DNA of 64,000 nucleotides from contig VZRN01004407.1 of assembly GCA_013397935.1 (NCBI GenBank), positions 1,895,371 through 1,959,370 on the forward strand. The letters are read 5' to 3'. The stretch comes from Dasyornis broadbenti (taxonomy: Eukaryota > Chordata > Aves > Passeriformes > Dasyornithidae). Of this stretch, positions 24,901 to 39,118 are shown in pieces. The position numbers and the translations under genes were made by a program. The number at the start of each line of letters is the position of its first letter. The first letter of the stretch is position 1. The notes under the pieces are model-generated. The model searched no databases, had not been told where the DNA came from, and saw only the letters and a list, made by a program, of their open reading frames with translations.

Positions 24901-27900
24901 CTAAAGTCCTCAACAGAGGAAAAGCCACACAGTTACATCAACTATTGTGATGGATACTTTCATCAAGGGCATCAGCAAAAACTTAAAGCCCGAAGATGAA
25001 CTATTTACTTACTTTCATTTGAAATTCAAGCCAAGATTAGAGTTGAGGTTTCAAATGCTAAAAGGATCGCCACACTCTAGTCCTTCCTGTCATGATATAC
25101 AATGCAATTCTTACACAAGTGAAAAGTTTCACTGCACTTCAGGTGTCCACCTGGTCTTACAGATATGATGTAAGGAAGAAGAAACATAGTAGCATTGATG
25201 TATAGTTCTAAAACACCTATTGAAATATATTATCAAAAGTCCACAAAAAAATACCATATAATGAGTTTTCTCATTTTCACAAAAGCTAATGATCTGGATA
25301 TTTGACTCTTTTTCTCCTATTTTATTCTACTTGGAGCCTTTGTAAATATTTTAAAAAATATTTTCATTGGCATCCTGTCATTAGAACCTTGCAAAAACAC
25401 CAGAAAAAAAGAAAAAAAAGGCAAGCTGAAATTCCAAACTAGTAGCTAGACTGCAGGAGATAAATCTTTAAGTGAACACTAATTATTTTGAGACTTGCAA
25501 CAAAACTTATCAAGAATGTGAAAACACCATTGAAAACAGTATAATTGCTCATGGTTTTATGGTTACATACACCACACAAACCCCATCATGTCTCATGCAG
25601 AGTACTTGACCACCTCTCTCTAGTCTGTTTTTCAATGCCATTGCTCCCTACAGCACTGAAAATCTGGCAATCCAGAAGTGATGCAAATGCCTTTTGCACA
25701 ACGATGATTTTTACCCAAGATAAGGAAAAATGGTATGCAGTAACTACTTGAAGTATGATTTCCAGAAGCTTCACAAGAGATATCACAAGAGGCAATGCAA
25801 AGCAGTAGCCTTAAGGTTTCTCATTTCTCTATCATCTGCAGCATGCCATGGTCATGCAACAAAGTTCACAACGCTAAAGAAAATTCCAACTACAAAAAAC
25901 CCGCTGCCTTTATAAATCTCTTTAACTCCCCAAATCTATCTACTCCTGCCCCTTTATTATTGCACCTTAATATTTGGCTCTGCTCATGCTCTAAAGCCTC
26001 TTGGAAAGGTGGACTCTATTTATTTATTTAAACACATTGTCTAGATCCAAGGTAGCTGTGAAGAAGTAAATTTGGCTACTGCCAAATACAGAGGGAACAG
26101 TTTCAAAATCTGAGGCTTGTGTGTGTTTTTTTTTCCCTTGAAACACTTAACAAGACAGCCAGTAGTGACATTTGGGATGACTAGGCAAGAAATATAACAG
26201 CAGCAACCTCATTTTGTAGGTCAGAGGATCTGAAACAAGCATTTTGGAGCATTAAGAGATTACTGCTCACAGAGAGTAAGACCTGTCCCACACTCTCCTC
26301 AATTTTAGCTGATTCCTTCTCCAGGATGGGGGATCTGGTAGGACACTAGTTCTTTGACTGCAGGAATGACTACTGAAAATCTCTGTTGTGCTTGAACTAA
26401 GTTCAATCGCAGTCATAAAACTTAAAATTAGACACTGTTTGCAGGTTTAAACAACTGGATACTTGATTTTCTAAACCATTTTGCGACTTTGTGTGTTGGC
26501 TTCCAGTTTGTCAGCTCTAGTAACATTGCTGGATTTACTTTAACTCACACCATGAGAAAAACTGGCAGAAATACCAGCCTGCAGCTTCCATAAGTCTGCA
26601 GCTGGCTTCACCTAATGACTCATAAACACAAACACTGACTGTTTTCCAAGCACCACCAAATGGAATCTCATGAAACCCTTGCCCTTTATTCTGTGTTTCT
26701 GAAGCACAGTGCTACAAGAAAATTCCACTGTCTCAGAGACTTGCTGCTCAAACCAGACAAATTATTTACCTACAGGCAGGCTTGTGAGGGCAGCTATTTT
26801 CTTAGATAGGACACAGACATATGACAACTTTTTGTAAGAAGGTGCCATCAGAATACAATCGTGATTACTCTCCTTTTAATAGCATGTATTTTTAGCTGGT
26901 GTAAAGCAACAGGGCAGCTCCAGGATTCATCAAAGGCCTTTTTACAGTGCATTTTAACTGAACTCTGATCCTTTTTCAAGAGGCTCCCCTACAAATGCTT
27001 CATGAAAGCTAAAAGAGAAAGACAAGGCTGATACAGCTCCTTTTTTCCTTTTTCTCTGCCTATCACAGAATCTCTAATCACAGTTTTTAAACATCTGTGG
27101 CTGAATTTAGTGTTACAGAAAAAGCAATGGTAATGAAAAGAGTCATAGCCAAAGTGTGTGGGATATGTCTGTGTAAGGTCCTGTTGCACTCAGCCTTTTC
27201 TTAGTCATCACAATTCTTGATTTCTGCTGCCTACTGAGAATTCCATAGCTTACCTTTCCAAAGCTCTTGACACAATCATACTGAAGGATTTTGCCATCCT
27301 ACTGATTATCCTTTGGCTTCTGTTACACAACTGCTCGATGTTAAATTCGAGAAGTTGCTGTTTGAAGCCACCTAATTATTTTGGGCTTTGTGTTTCTTGT
27401 TCTTGCTTTCTGCATTTGCTCAGCTTCTGTCCCAGGTGTGTTCTAGTCCCTGACTGATGTTCTATGGTAGAGTCACTGTCCATCAGAAGATATGAACTTC
27501 TCATGTCCTTAAGCCACTCCCATTCTGAAGACAAAGACTGTAGGAGAGAAATTCAAGGGTCTTACCCCATGTCCTGCTTAATGCCAATAAATGTAAATGT
27601 TTCTGCCTCCTACAGTTCAGCATTCCAACCTCTGCTCAAGAGAGACATGTTGATTAGATCTACCAGTGTAAGAGCTTCCTAATTTCAGATTATCTCAATT
27701 CAACTGCTCTCTTGACCTTATGTGTTCCACTTAGGCACCCTTTGAGTGAACTGTTTCTTTATGTGGCGCTCTGAGGGCTGGGACTCAAACAGGACTGCCC
27801 TAAAAGAAAATCAGTAAGTGACAGAACGCATCCCACTAGCAGTGGTAAAGTAAAGAGGGAAAAGAAACATCAAACATGCATCCTCCAAATGCATCAAAGC

Positions 27901-30000
27901 CCCCATTCCTGTCATTGCCTTGTCCCATTTATTTATCCATTTGCACCTCCTCATGCATTGCTCTTTTGCAATTAAGGGAGACAAAGAGATAGGAGAATAG
28001 GTCTGATTCTCTTCCTTACACTTGGATAACCATAAACCCATGATGGTTAGTATGACATTTAAAATTAATAAAACTAAATATACTCGGTTAAAGTGGCTAT
28101 ACAACTTTGTACATAAATTTATTTTAAAAAACCCACTTTCTTTGTGTGGCTGATCTGCAAATACCCTAGCAGTAGACCTCAAAGGTGAAACGTCAATAAA
28201 GGGCTGATGGGGTGTCCAGTGTTGCTCTTTTTTCACACTAGAACATTGAGCTGTCAACAGAAAGAGTGATCTGAGTTCTAGAAAAGATTCTCAGTGGTGC
28301 AGCTTTCCCTGCAAATGAGTTCTCTCAAGGATAGTGTAAGAGCCACTCTGGCATGTGAGGTTTTCTTTCCTGTACTTCGAGTTGTTGTAAATCATTAACT
28401 GTCCCTGAAATGTTGCTACAGTTGCTAGGCAGAGGCAGTTAATTTATAAAACTTCCATGTTGCCAGGAAATCCAGATTTAGGCATTTAGAAGAAAACCAT
28501 TTAGAGCAAAGAGGGTGGGATGCAAAAAGAAAACAGAAAATCTAAAATATACTTAACACTATGTCTTTCTCCCAAAAAATAATTATGCCTAGTGCATTTT
28601 TGAGAATCTTTATATTATCACATATGGTACATACTTAATTGGAGGCAGCTGAACTGACAAGAATAATAATATTCCAAAGTCGCTGGGTATTCTGATGTGA
28701 CATCAGTAGATTTTTTTTCCTCATTTAATAGAGCATTCTTATTTTTTCCATGTCATAACGTTCCCGGCAATTTTTTTCAAGTAGCAGGCTAGCTGATTTA
28801 CTTTGCAATGTGCCATGTTGTGCAGTAGACCCAGCAGCAGATGCTGTCCTGCATTCATTGCTTGCACCTTGAAAAATTACACAGTTCTGAAAATCACTCC
28901 TTTTTCTGGGCTTCTGAACTGCAGGTGTGTCTGTCAACATTGAGATACGGAAAACAGGGAAGTAGGCTAAGAATTTGCGTGAGACGATGCCCTACCATTA
29001 GAGGAGTAAAGCCAGTTTCCCTGCATGCATGCTGTAAGTCTTTGCTCCTCATTACTGAGATGCACAAACTTTTGTTTGACAAATTCTATCTATTTTCTTC
29101 CCTGCTTTCTTCTATTATTGTTAAGAGTGCAATGTGCAGCCAAATTAAACTTCAGGACTCAGAAATTAGATGCCTCTCTCAATATGCCCTATTTTTCACT
29201 TCCCAGCTTTTCATCCTACACCATTACAAGTGCATGCTTGACAGCATTTTTATATTAATTTTACTGGATATGTGCTTAAAAGAAAAATAATTATTTTATA
29301 TCAAATATAATTGGAAGGGGGAAGGTCTCCAACAATATCCTCCATCCCAGTAAATATGGAAACTAGTTATTTGTAAATATGCATACAATTACTTTTCCCA
29401 GAGAAAATATTATTCTTTAATACTCTAATGACAAAATATTCCATGAGGCCATTCCCTACGACTTTTATCTGAGTACAAATTCTGATGGCTGGATCTTTAC
29501 TGCGCTTCAGTAGGATACATGCAGGTCTTGGTGAATAGCACCAGCCAGGGTTACTTCAATGTCATCATTTAAAACAGCGTTCCAGCCTCCTGAGCTGAGA
29601 TTGTTTTGAGGCATCCACATTCTGGAGGGTTTCTCATGCTTCCTCTGGTGGCAGCAGTAACTGGGAAATAGAAGTTGCTTAAAAATGGTTTAAAAATAAT
29701 TAAAGGATTGTTTAACTTATATTAAGGTCAATTCCAATTCACTCAGTGCAGATTTTATATGTCAACGCCTCTCCTCGCATAGAGACTGACAAACATGAAC
29801 ATAACGGCAATAGAAATTCAGAAAGACTTCAGATGTGTTGCTCTGTTGATCCAATATGTTATGTTCCCTCTGCATCACCAGTCTGACATACATATATGCT
29901 GTACACTCTATCCTTTTAGACTTTGCAAGCCTAAAACCAGTCTTTCGAAAAAAAAAAAAAAAGCTTTTTTTCTGGACAAACTTTGAAATATTAAAAAAAT
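18957..30000. other. Non-coding stretch
   Basis: No gene is recognised. Overlapping minus-strand frames at 22653-23139 and chance frames of 148-149 codons near 27.8-29.3 kb show no domain or splice structure that I can defend. Poly(A) at 29948-29962 and an inverted repeat at 20212-20269 are simple structural features. No CR1 copy was identified in this 11-kb stretch. Confidence 0.5.
20212..20269. repeat. Inverted repeat with 1-nt bulge
   Basis: TTAACTAGAGGGAAG at 20212-20226 pairs with CTTCCTCTAGTTAA at 20256-20269, leaving one bulged G. The spacer is about 29 nt. A stable stem is possible in RNA or single-stranded DNA. Confidence 0.65.
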
Positions 30001-33000
30001 TTAGGTTGAAATCTGAAATGTTTTGGCCCAGAATCAAAATATTTTGGTTTGGAAAAGTTGCCCCTAAGACACTGCTCACCTGCCAGAGGCATTCTGTCCA
30101 CCATGATGGCCAGGGTCCCTCCTTGTGTCGCACACTTGCAATGCACAAGGGCCATTTCTTCTGACAGGATTAAGTGAGCTGCTGTGACAGGTGCTACCCA
30201 TGGGACGCAGTGGAAGGTCGATGCAGGGCAAAGAACACCTCTGGACACTGAGAGCCGTTCTCTCCCCACCTCCCCACTACTGCTTCTCCTTTAGTAAAAC
30301 ATACAATAAAGTGTTAATAGATTATTTTTTCCATGACAGGCAAGAAATACACGGCAAAAAAATGTTTCGCTTGCAAGAATTGCCCCATCACCCTGCCTCC
30401 ACCCCAGTCCTGATTAAATTCACACATGTGAAGTTGCACTCTTTATATTATCAGGTATTTTCTGTGAGCCATTTTTATTTCTTTTATCTTCTTCCTACTT
30501 TCCCTCAGGAGCAGAGATCGTTGAACTACTATTAAATATTATTTCTGGATGGAAAATAGGAAAAAAGGTTGATTTTCATTCCAGCTGAGCAAAATCTTTT
30601 AATTTACAGAACCTCCCAAGCCACTCTAATCAATTAGAAAATACATTTATAGTTTGTTTTGATCATCAACTAATTTTGATTCTTCCAGTTTGTTGATTAA
30701 GCTCTGATTAAGTATCTGCCTCTGACAACATCCAGCCTTTAAGTGGTGTCATATTGTGAAGAATCCATTGAAAATACTTATTTTCTAACTTTACATGACA
30801 CTGATTTTGAAAACAATAGCATAAAGAACAGTAAAGAAGAGAGTGATCAACAGCTAGCAACAACCAAAAGCTTATTTACATGTATTGTGAATATTTCTCT
30901 CTGTCTCTGGTAAATCTAGGGGTTCAGCTCAGGGATTATTGAATGGAGAAATAAGCAACTGCCTAGCATACTAATAGGGAAAATCTCCACAGGGCACTCC
31001 AGCTTTTCTGTACTACAGACCAAAACAGACCTTTTCAAACAATGGCACAGTCAAGAAAATTCTCACTGAACTAGCACTTTAGCTAGATATATTTTCATCA
31101 AAGAACATTCTGATTAACCAAGCGTATCTCTATAAAAGGGCTGTATTTTAAAGGAAGACAAATTAGTTAGGATAATACAAGGACTGATCCATGCCTTGCC
31201 CTATAGCATGAAGGAAATATTAAGAACTCTAGTTTCTTCTTTTCTCCCCCCCTACTTTAATCCCATCTTCATTCAGTTGCATTCCTGATTTGTGACCTCC
31301 TTTTTGCGTCTGCATTTTCTTTTTTTCTCACCAGAAAAGAAGGAAGGAAGGATGGAAGCATGAGGGATGTCTGATGAACAGATCCAGAAGCTCTGGACTC
31401 AGCAGGGCCCTGGCTGTCATCCTGCTGCCCATGATATATTGAAGACCACCAGCACCAGACCCAGGATCCCATGGGAAGTGTTCCCTTCTCCTCACTGCTC
31501 TTTTTCTGAGCTGGAAGATAATGCTCAAATTCTGTGAGATTGTGAGGGCTAGAAATGTGACACCAGAGACCCAAATTGGGGTGAACAGATGTGATCTTTC
31601 AGCAAGGTGGAAGAGATACCAGAGGGCAGTGGGGCAAGAGATTAGGTTCTAGTTTGGAATATGGTCACACACAAAAATGTAGGGCTGAGCTCTTGAAAGG
31701 ATTTCTTGATGTGTCAAAAGGATGGGACAGAAACATGGTAGTTGTACAGGACAGGAGTGTGCTGCTGCCAGGCTGTTAAGTCACAGTTCTATTGAGTTTC
31801 TGGCTGAGGGGGGAAAAGGTAGAGGAGGGGAATCTTGAAAAATGTAAATGTACTTGAGATTTAGAGGAACTCTGCTCAAATAGCAGGGCCATACTACCAC
31901 AAATACCTCAGGAAGAAGAGTGGATGATTGTTAAAATGATCAGACCGCAGTGAGTTCTTGGTATGTTCTTTGATCATATGGATATAGACACTAAGTTCCC
32001 AACACACTCCTCTTTCCTGCCTCTTCCATAGCTGTTAATTTTCCCCGACAATTCACTCAAAGACAGGTCCTACCTACCACGTAACAGGAATGAGCACTGG
32101 GTTCCATACATTAGTCCCCCTATTTGACAGAATGGAAAAAAAGAAGAAAAAGAGAAAGCTACAGATGTCAAGGGAAGACAGGTATTTTTTGTGTAGGGTA
32201 CAGGGTTAGAAACTTACTCTTCGTTCAGGTAAAATAGGTTTTGAACACCTCTGATTAGCTGCACCTTCCCATTTTACAGCAGTAAAATTAAGAACCACCA
32301 ATGCAAACAAAAATCACATGAGGTCATAGGAGCAGTCTGACACACCTGATGCACGCATATCTTCTCCATAGAATAGAATATTCCTAAGGTCCTTCTCTTT
32401 GGTCTTGTATTTTCCCCATCATCCATAATTTCTCAATAAATTTAATCCCAAGACATATTTAAAGCATTCACTCTTTTGAGCTGGCAATAGGACCTGTGAA
32501 TTCACCTCTCTCTTTCTCTCTGTTCTAATTATTAACATTGAGTTGCTTCACAATTAACAAATACTGCAGGTGATTTGTTGGAAGGCATAAAAATATGAAA
32601 AAATGTTAGCTTTGTAAATAGCAAGATAAAATACAAATAGCAATAGATCATGTTTTTTTCATATTAACAGAAAGTGAAAAAAATTCTTATATCAAGTTTT
32701 CTGATTATTTTGTCCCTGAAAAATCTTAGACAGATGTGCAAAATATTTACATTTGTCCCTACTAACAGAAAACCATCATTCTTCTCTGTTTGCACAGACT
32801 GGAGATCTGGTCTATCAAACAAGTGATCTTGCTTGAAATACTACCAATTATATATTGACCCAGGCTAACGAATCCATCCATCTTACATGCAACCAGAATT
32901 CCCATCTGCTCAGGCAGTGAGCAAAGAGCCACATGCATGCTCTGTGAGGTGCTGCCCTCCTTGGTGTCAAGGCTGCCATCCTGATGCCAAGATCCATTAT

Positions 33001-36000
33001 TTGTTTTATGCTGCAGATGCCACCATGAGAAGTTCAGTCATGCCCACCTAACAGAGCTCTACATCCACGTTTCTGATGGGGTTTAACATTGCAGATACTG
33101 CAAACTTTCCCTGTGTCTGATGGTTCTCATAGCCTTCATGTCCAAGCCTCCAAATGCCTAGTATGGATCTGTAAGCACCATGCCTACAAGTCTATGTCAA
33201 AGGAGAAAAGTACTTTTTCCAGGGGCTTTGCAGTTGTGACCACCACCCATCCCCACCTATGACTGCTGAATAGCTAGTTCAAGATAGACTCAATGAAAAA
33301 GATCTGTAAATAGTTTCCCATTCAAGAACTGTGGTTGAAACTGCTATTTAGCAGTCCAAGAGAGGCTGGATTGTATTTTCCACTACTGTTTGGATTGTCC
33401 AGTCTTTTACAGTAAAAAACTTGGCTTTCAGGAAACCATGCCTTCTGCAACTAAACCATTTTGCTCTAAAGACTGCCTAGAGACTATTACACATGCTCAG
33501 GTAACAATGACAGATTTCAGTCCACTGCAGTTGAAATGTTTCACTTCAAACATGCTTTTAGACAGAATGCCAATATCTGTCATAATCAACTTCAAGCTCA
33601 TGCTGAGTAGCCTTCTAGTCTTTGCTAGTCCTCCTGAGGACTAGGTTAGACAGTTCTCACATGAAAGACTTTCCATTTAAATGTATCAACCTTTTAAATC
33701 TCATCCATTGGCTACTACATGAGAGAGTAGAGACAGTAAGCATGTTGGTGCTGTGGGTGTATTCACACCAGTGAGACCACTCTGGGTGTGCTTACCTCTT
33801 AGTTTGAAGCTGTGGATTTACAAAACAACAAAGGCTAAACTATCAGTCCAATTAAATGTTCTTGAACAACATTCAGTGCAAATAAGACACACAACACTGA
33901 TTAATTCTATTTGCCAGTCTTGATGACGGCAAACTTTTTGTTTCCATTAAAACATATCTTTATATTCTGCTACATCCCCTATTTTATGATAAACTATACA
34001 TATTTTATAGGCCAGGTAAGAAATCTAGTGAAATTACATAATCCTGATCTCACTGCTAAAGACCAAGTATCTTCTCAATTATAAGTAGCTTGCCTATAAA
34101 AAGACATTATGACTAGGCTAGAGCTACTATTTTTCTCATGTCTTTACATGTAGAATAATAAAATAGAAGATCATAGAGTCATCTTGAAGCAGCTTTTATC
34201 CTGAGGCCATTTAAATAGGGAACATCCAATGGAACAGTCAGGCAAGTCTTCAAAAAGACTGAGGTTCGAGGGAAACACTGGATCTCTTTATGGATAGCGG
34301 CATGACAGCTTTAATAGTGGGAAGCTGTCTAGCTGATCTCAAGTTATACTGTGGAGACTCCTCTTTTTACACATATCCAGAGGAACGTGTCACAAAGTGC
34401 CTCCACAGGCCTCGTTCTATGATGTGGATTTTGACACAGATGCTGTTCATAGCCATGAAAGTAAAAGCTCCATAAAATCTGAAGAAAGCAGAGTGTAAAT
34501 TGGATCTAAATGGGCTCCAGCATAGTAAAAACAAAAGCATTTCTTGAAATAAAGTTTTCTTTTCAGTCCCCTCAATAAATTGTACTTGCATTTTACTATG
34601 CAATTTTGCTGATCAAGTACTCTTAAAATAAGGCAGTTGAACAGAGCAGGTTCCTATCTCCCAAAGATGAAACCAGACAGAAATTGGAGATGACTAACAA
34701 TCAGTTTTACAGCAATACATAATTACAGCAAACTCACCTTTGCTGTAATTATAGTATTTGGCCAATAGCTTTTATTGAGGTAGGTTAGAATTTATTGCTC
34801 ATCTGAGAAAACTGCTTTTTTTACGTGAACTTTCTGAGGTTGCATTGGCCATTCAAAGGCATGGCAAATTTCCCAGGTGCCCATTTAAGCATATAAAGAT
34901 ATCAAAAACTGGGCAATTCATGGAACTGTTTATAGGAAACCCAGGCTTTTAAACCAGTATAAAATAATATACTGGTTCTACCTCGAATGGTGTGAAAAGA
35001 AGCTCCCCCATAATTCAATCACAGATGTGTTTTTAAAAGTTGTAAAGTAGAAAGCAAATACATTAAAGAAGAAAACGTCACTTTTTTTTTTCTGATTACT
35101 GTGACACAGAAATCTGGCAATGTTATTAAGAAAAAGTGGTAATTTCAAGCATTACATAAAGAGAGCAAAATCTGACTACCAACCAGGAAATTAATATTTT
35201 AATTCACCAGCACTCCTTGCATGATTTCACTAGAATTGTACGTACCACTTCAGCAGAAGTTGCTGCTGTGCACACAGCAGATGCCAAGTCTACTTGTTGT
35301 TCCATGGAGGGTAAAAGAGTTATTGGAAAAACTGGCCAAGTACTTCCACAGAACAAGAGAAAGTGCACAACAAGACCCAGTGAAAGTCCAGCTCTAATCA
35401 CTAAATAATCCTGAACCCACCAGAAATATGCCAAAGGCTTTCACGAGCAAACACGAGTTACTTTCTACGTACAAACGGATGGCAAACTTTAAAAATTAAA
35501 AACAAACAATAAGCACTTAGAAATGAAGATCTTACCATGGTTTGGGTGAATAAATCCTCTTAGGCTTGGTTTAATTCTGACTCAGTCAGTTTCTGGGTTT
35601 TAACACTCTACAGTCTGCTCTACAGTCCTCTCTATGCACCAGGAGAAGTCTCTCTGACACATTGCACTTTTGTCAGGTTGTCTGTCCTGTTCCTTCTCAG
35701 CACTCTGCCCTGTGCCACACATGCTGCTGTTGCTGGGCTCCCCTGCCTGCGTGCCCTGGGCTCTGGAAGCTGCTCTCCCAACTGCATGTTCAACAGCTCA
35801 AAGGGCACAAGAGCGTCCCTTCCTTTCCAAGGAGTCTCTCATCTCACAGACATTTCCTTTCTGAAGAGCAAAACTTATAAATAAATAAAATACATATTGA
35901 GCACCTTGATATGGAAGAAACTGTTCAATATCAGTAATATCATCTTTTCCCACATTTGCTTTTATCTCAGAGGTTGTTTAAATTTCTAAATAATTTAATT

Positions 36001-37200
36001 AATTTGTGATGATTTTAATTAAAACAATAAAATTCCTTTAATATACATATATCAGTAATCATTACAAGTAAAGTACAGATACTGAAGACTCCACCATATT
36101 TTGTGGACTGGTACTTTACTCCTTGCTGATGGCAGACTCATGCAGAGATGTATGATGGGAAGGAAACTTAACCAAATAGCTAATTATTAGTACTCAAAAT
36201 TTTCTTGTATTTACCACAGAGACCTGATGTGGCATCTTCATATCTTAATTAAACAGCTATTTAGGAAAAAAAGGAGAAATTAGTATTCTCCATAACCAGT
36301 CTGCTCCTGGTTTATAACATTGAAATTTGCTCTGGTTCACCACCAGTGGAATTGTTCCAGAATTATATAAAATATTGTATTGGTAGAGAATACAGATTTC
36401 ATATAGCAACTGTGATTGAGTGCAGACACTAAATGTTTAGGAGGAAATGCTTTTCTTAAAAAATATTTAGTAAGATGTCCTCTGGAAAGAAAGCCTTTTT
36501 ATTCAGCTGCTTATCACCTCTGCCCAGCCACTGCTGTTCCTCCAGGCTGTGTAAAGATCCATACCTTGAACAGACAAGAGACTCAAACCAGCGCCACCAC
36601 TGAGAGCAAGGCAGGCATGCTTTGGTCATTGGACTTTATTCGGCAAGTGACAGCTTAACAATTAACACATGCATAATTAGAACCACTGGCAGAAATGCTG
36701 CCTCCTCAGTGATGGAGAGTTGCTTGGAGTATGGTGGCAGGAGAGAAGGCTTTGGAAGAAGGGAGAGCAAAGTCTGAAAGGAAATGGGCTTCAAGCTTGT
36801 TTCTGCTGCTGTGTAACAACTCTACACACTGCAATTACTGAGTAAGGCTGTTCAACAGGAAAATCACTGTAACAGTGCAAGGTCAAAAACCCTGTCTTTG
36901 AGGCAGTAGCGCTGTAACACAACTGTTCTCAGGACACGGGGAAGCCACTGCTCACGGGAGGAGGTACTATATTATTAAAGCAAATGGTATAGTCAGAAAG
37001 AAAAAAGTCTATTTTCCTATGGCTTATTACTTCTCAGGTGGAATTATGTCCTTAAATCAGGTCCTTTCTCATTCTGTTCTCTCATTTCCAGCTTTTAGGC
37101 TGTCATTTTCGTGTACTCTTCCCACCTCTTCCTAAAAACAGGGCTTGGCTCCTGCCCTTAAGTCTCCAAAATATTGTCTTAAAATGCCGTACTATAACCC
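30001..37200. other. Non-coding stretch
   Basis: No gene or confident repeat is recognised. Minus-strand and plus-strand frames are all shorter than about 115 codons. The only structure noted is the small hairpin at 34952-34977. Confidence 0.5.
34952..34977. repeat. Small perfect inverted repeat
   Basis: AACCAGTAT (34952-34960) and ATACTGGTT (34969-34977) are exact complements with an 8-nt AT-only spacer. It is short and of unknown significance. Confidence 0.75.
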
Positions 37201-37222
37201 ATTACTTTTAGAACATTTGTAA

Positions 37223-37284
37223 GACTTAGATGATTACCTCCAGATATATCTTCCAATCTCAAGTATTTTATGATTCTATGATTA
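37223..37284 (+). repeat. CR1 LINE 3'-end fragment
   Basis: The sense-strand 3' end of CR1 is visible: GACTTAGATGATTACCTCC, a CCAGA...CTTCCAATCTC block, and the terminal TATTTTATGATTCTATGATT, which matches the ATTCTATGATTCTATG terminal repeat of CR1. Only about 60 bp can be followed, so the copy is 5'-truncated and diverged. Confidence 0.65.
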
Positions 37285-38769
37285 TAACTTATAATCTTAA
37301 AAATCCACAAATCAAGACATTCTGTCTGATGAGAAAAGAGAGAATGCTAGCAGATCTAAACAACTCATTGGTTTTGCCATTCCGTTTTAGGGCTCTTGAC
37401 ACTACCGTTGAGGGAATTCCCCACAACTGGAAGGAGCAGATGCCTGGCAATCAGAAAGAAGTCAGTTAGTCATCATGGTTTATACTCAGTCCTTAAAAGT
37501 TTTCCAAATTTTCCCTCCTTTAAAAATCAAAGCATCTCAGAGAAATATATTTTTGTATGGGTGGCTGGCAGAAGGGATGGCTCAGTTGAATTAAGCTGAG
37601 AAGTCATGCACTGGGTTTCAGTGAAAACAAACTGAGCCCTTAATTGATGCAAACTTATTTGGGGATCACTAAATATGTAATGACCAGAATCAGATTATTT
37701 GGGACCACAGCCACGTTGTTCCCTACTGTTGGTGCAGTCCTTTGAGCAGATTGCTGAATTACTGCTGTTCACAGCAAACACTGAAAAACAATTTCTCAGC
37801 TTTACTGTTCATATGCTCAGGAACCTCACAACCTCCTGCAAAGGACAAGCAATGAGAATTGGTTACTTTTCAGGGATTTTGATGAGGGGAAAAGGCAGTG
37901 CCTCTTCTGGTTTTTTTTCTGGCTTAAACTTAAAAAGCAGAGCTTTTCCATTGTTGTTTGTTTTTCTCTTAGAGGAGTCATTAAAACTGATTGCTCTGGC
38001 TGATTTACAAGAACTCAGGTTAAAACAATAAAGAACTAAAATGCTTACTGGGAGGATAATGCAATTTGCTTTGCTAGTTATATCATTACAGGTGGGCACA
38101 GCTCTAAGTCTGAGCATTCCCACAGAAAAATATCCTCAAAGCATCGTGTTAACAGACAATAGAAAACAGTCAGAACAGTTTTCACAGAAAGGATAATTCC
38201 TGGAGGCAGAAGATTTGTTAGTGAATGAAATAAATTAACTTTCTAAATTAACAGTGCCTGACTTATGCAGATATTACAGACTAACTAACCCCTTCACTTC
38301 CAGTTAAAAAATAGTTTGCTGCTTACAGGAAGAACAAACTCAATTAACCCTCTATGCCACCAGGTGACTTTATTACTCGAAATTCTCAACATATAAAGGA
38401 AAAGAAACTGTATGATCTGAGATGAGAATTTCTATCCTATTCCTTAGCTTAATACAAATGTGCATAATTGCAATCCTTTTCAAACTGACAATACTTTATT
38501 GTAAATCAAACCCACACACATTTCTCCAACAAATACTCCAAAAAAAGCCCTTATTACTTTAGAGCCAATGATCCGGCAATCAGCAAGTGCCTGATGGGAA
38601 GGTGGCAGAGATTACTTGACCTGCTTGACTGGAGCTGCGTAGCCGGTGACAAAATTTGTTATTACAGCTGTATTTTCAACAATGGAATATGAAAGTCACC
38701 CTGCTGTGGATTCTTGGTGTAGCCTTTCCCCTTCAGGCTATTATTGCTAAATCCTAGGAAGGAGTAAGA

Positions 38770-39118
38770 AAGACTCAAATGGATCATCTGATGCATCCAC
38801 CCGCCCCAAATCAACTGAAGCATTTCTGACAGATGGTTCTGTAACCACTCTAAAAACCTCCAGTGAGTAAACTTCCCCAGCCTCTATATGCAATCTATTC
38901 TAGTCCTTAATTATCTTTGTCACAGGAGCATTCTTTCTACTAAATCTGCTTTTGTTCCAGTTTAAGCATATTACTTTTTGTCTCACAACTTGAAGAGAAC
39001 AGTTTGTTCCTCTTCCTCCTTGCAGAAACTTTAAAAATATTTAAAGCCTGCTGTGTGTCTCAGTAGTCTTTTCTTTGGGCTAAAATCCAGTTCCTTCCAT
39101 TTTTCCTCACAGGCCAGT
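38770..39118 (-). repeat. Old CR1 LINE fragment (~350 bp)
   Basis: Read on the minus strand this follows the CR1 3' region in order. On the plus strand the diagnostic blocks are ATGGATCATCTGATGCATCC, AACCTCCAGTGAGTAAACTT, CTATTCTAGTCCTTAATTAT, GTTCCAGTTTAAGCATATTA, TTTGTTCCTCTTCCTCCTTG and TCCAGTTCCTTCCATTTTTC, ending in CTCACAGGCCAG. These correspond to the reverse complement of the CR1 ORF2 tail and 3' UTR. Many substitutions mean an old insertion. No reading frame survives. Confidence 0.75.

Noticed and set aside
27811..28257. Minus-strand ORF of 148 codons with one hydrophobic segment
   Set aside because: A single hydrophobic stretch could look like a membrane segment, but there is no family resemblance or gene structure. 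It is within the range of chance ORFs here.
28841..29290. Plus-strand ORF of 149 codons
   Set aside because: No motif, irregular cysteine and leucine-rich composition, no splice or promoter support, and overlapping frames of similar quality on the opposite strand.
34169..34195. ATCATAGAGTCATC, similar to a CR1 3' terminus
   Set aside because: The following sequence does not match CR1 (no GGAAGGGACC or ATCATCTAGTCC block), so the match is too short.
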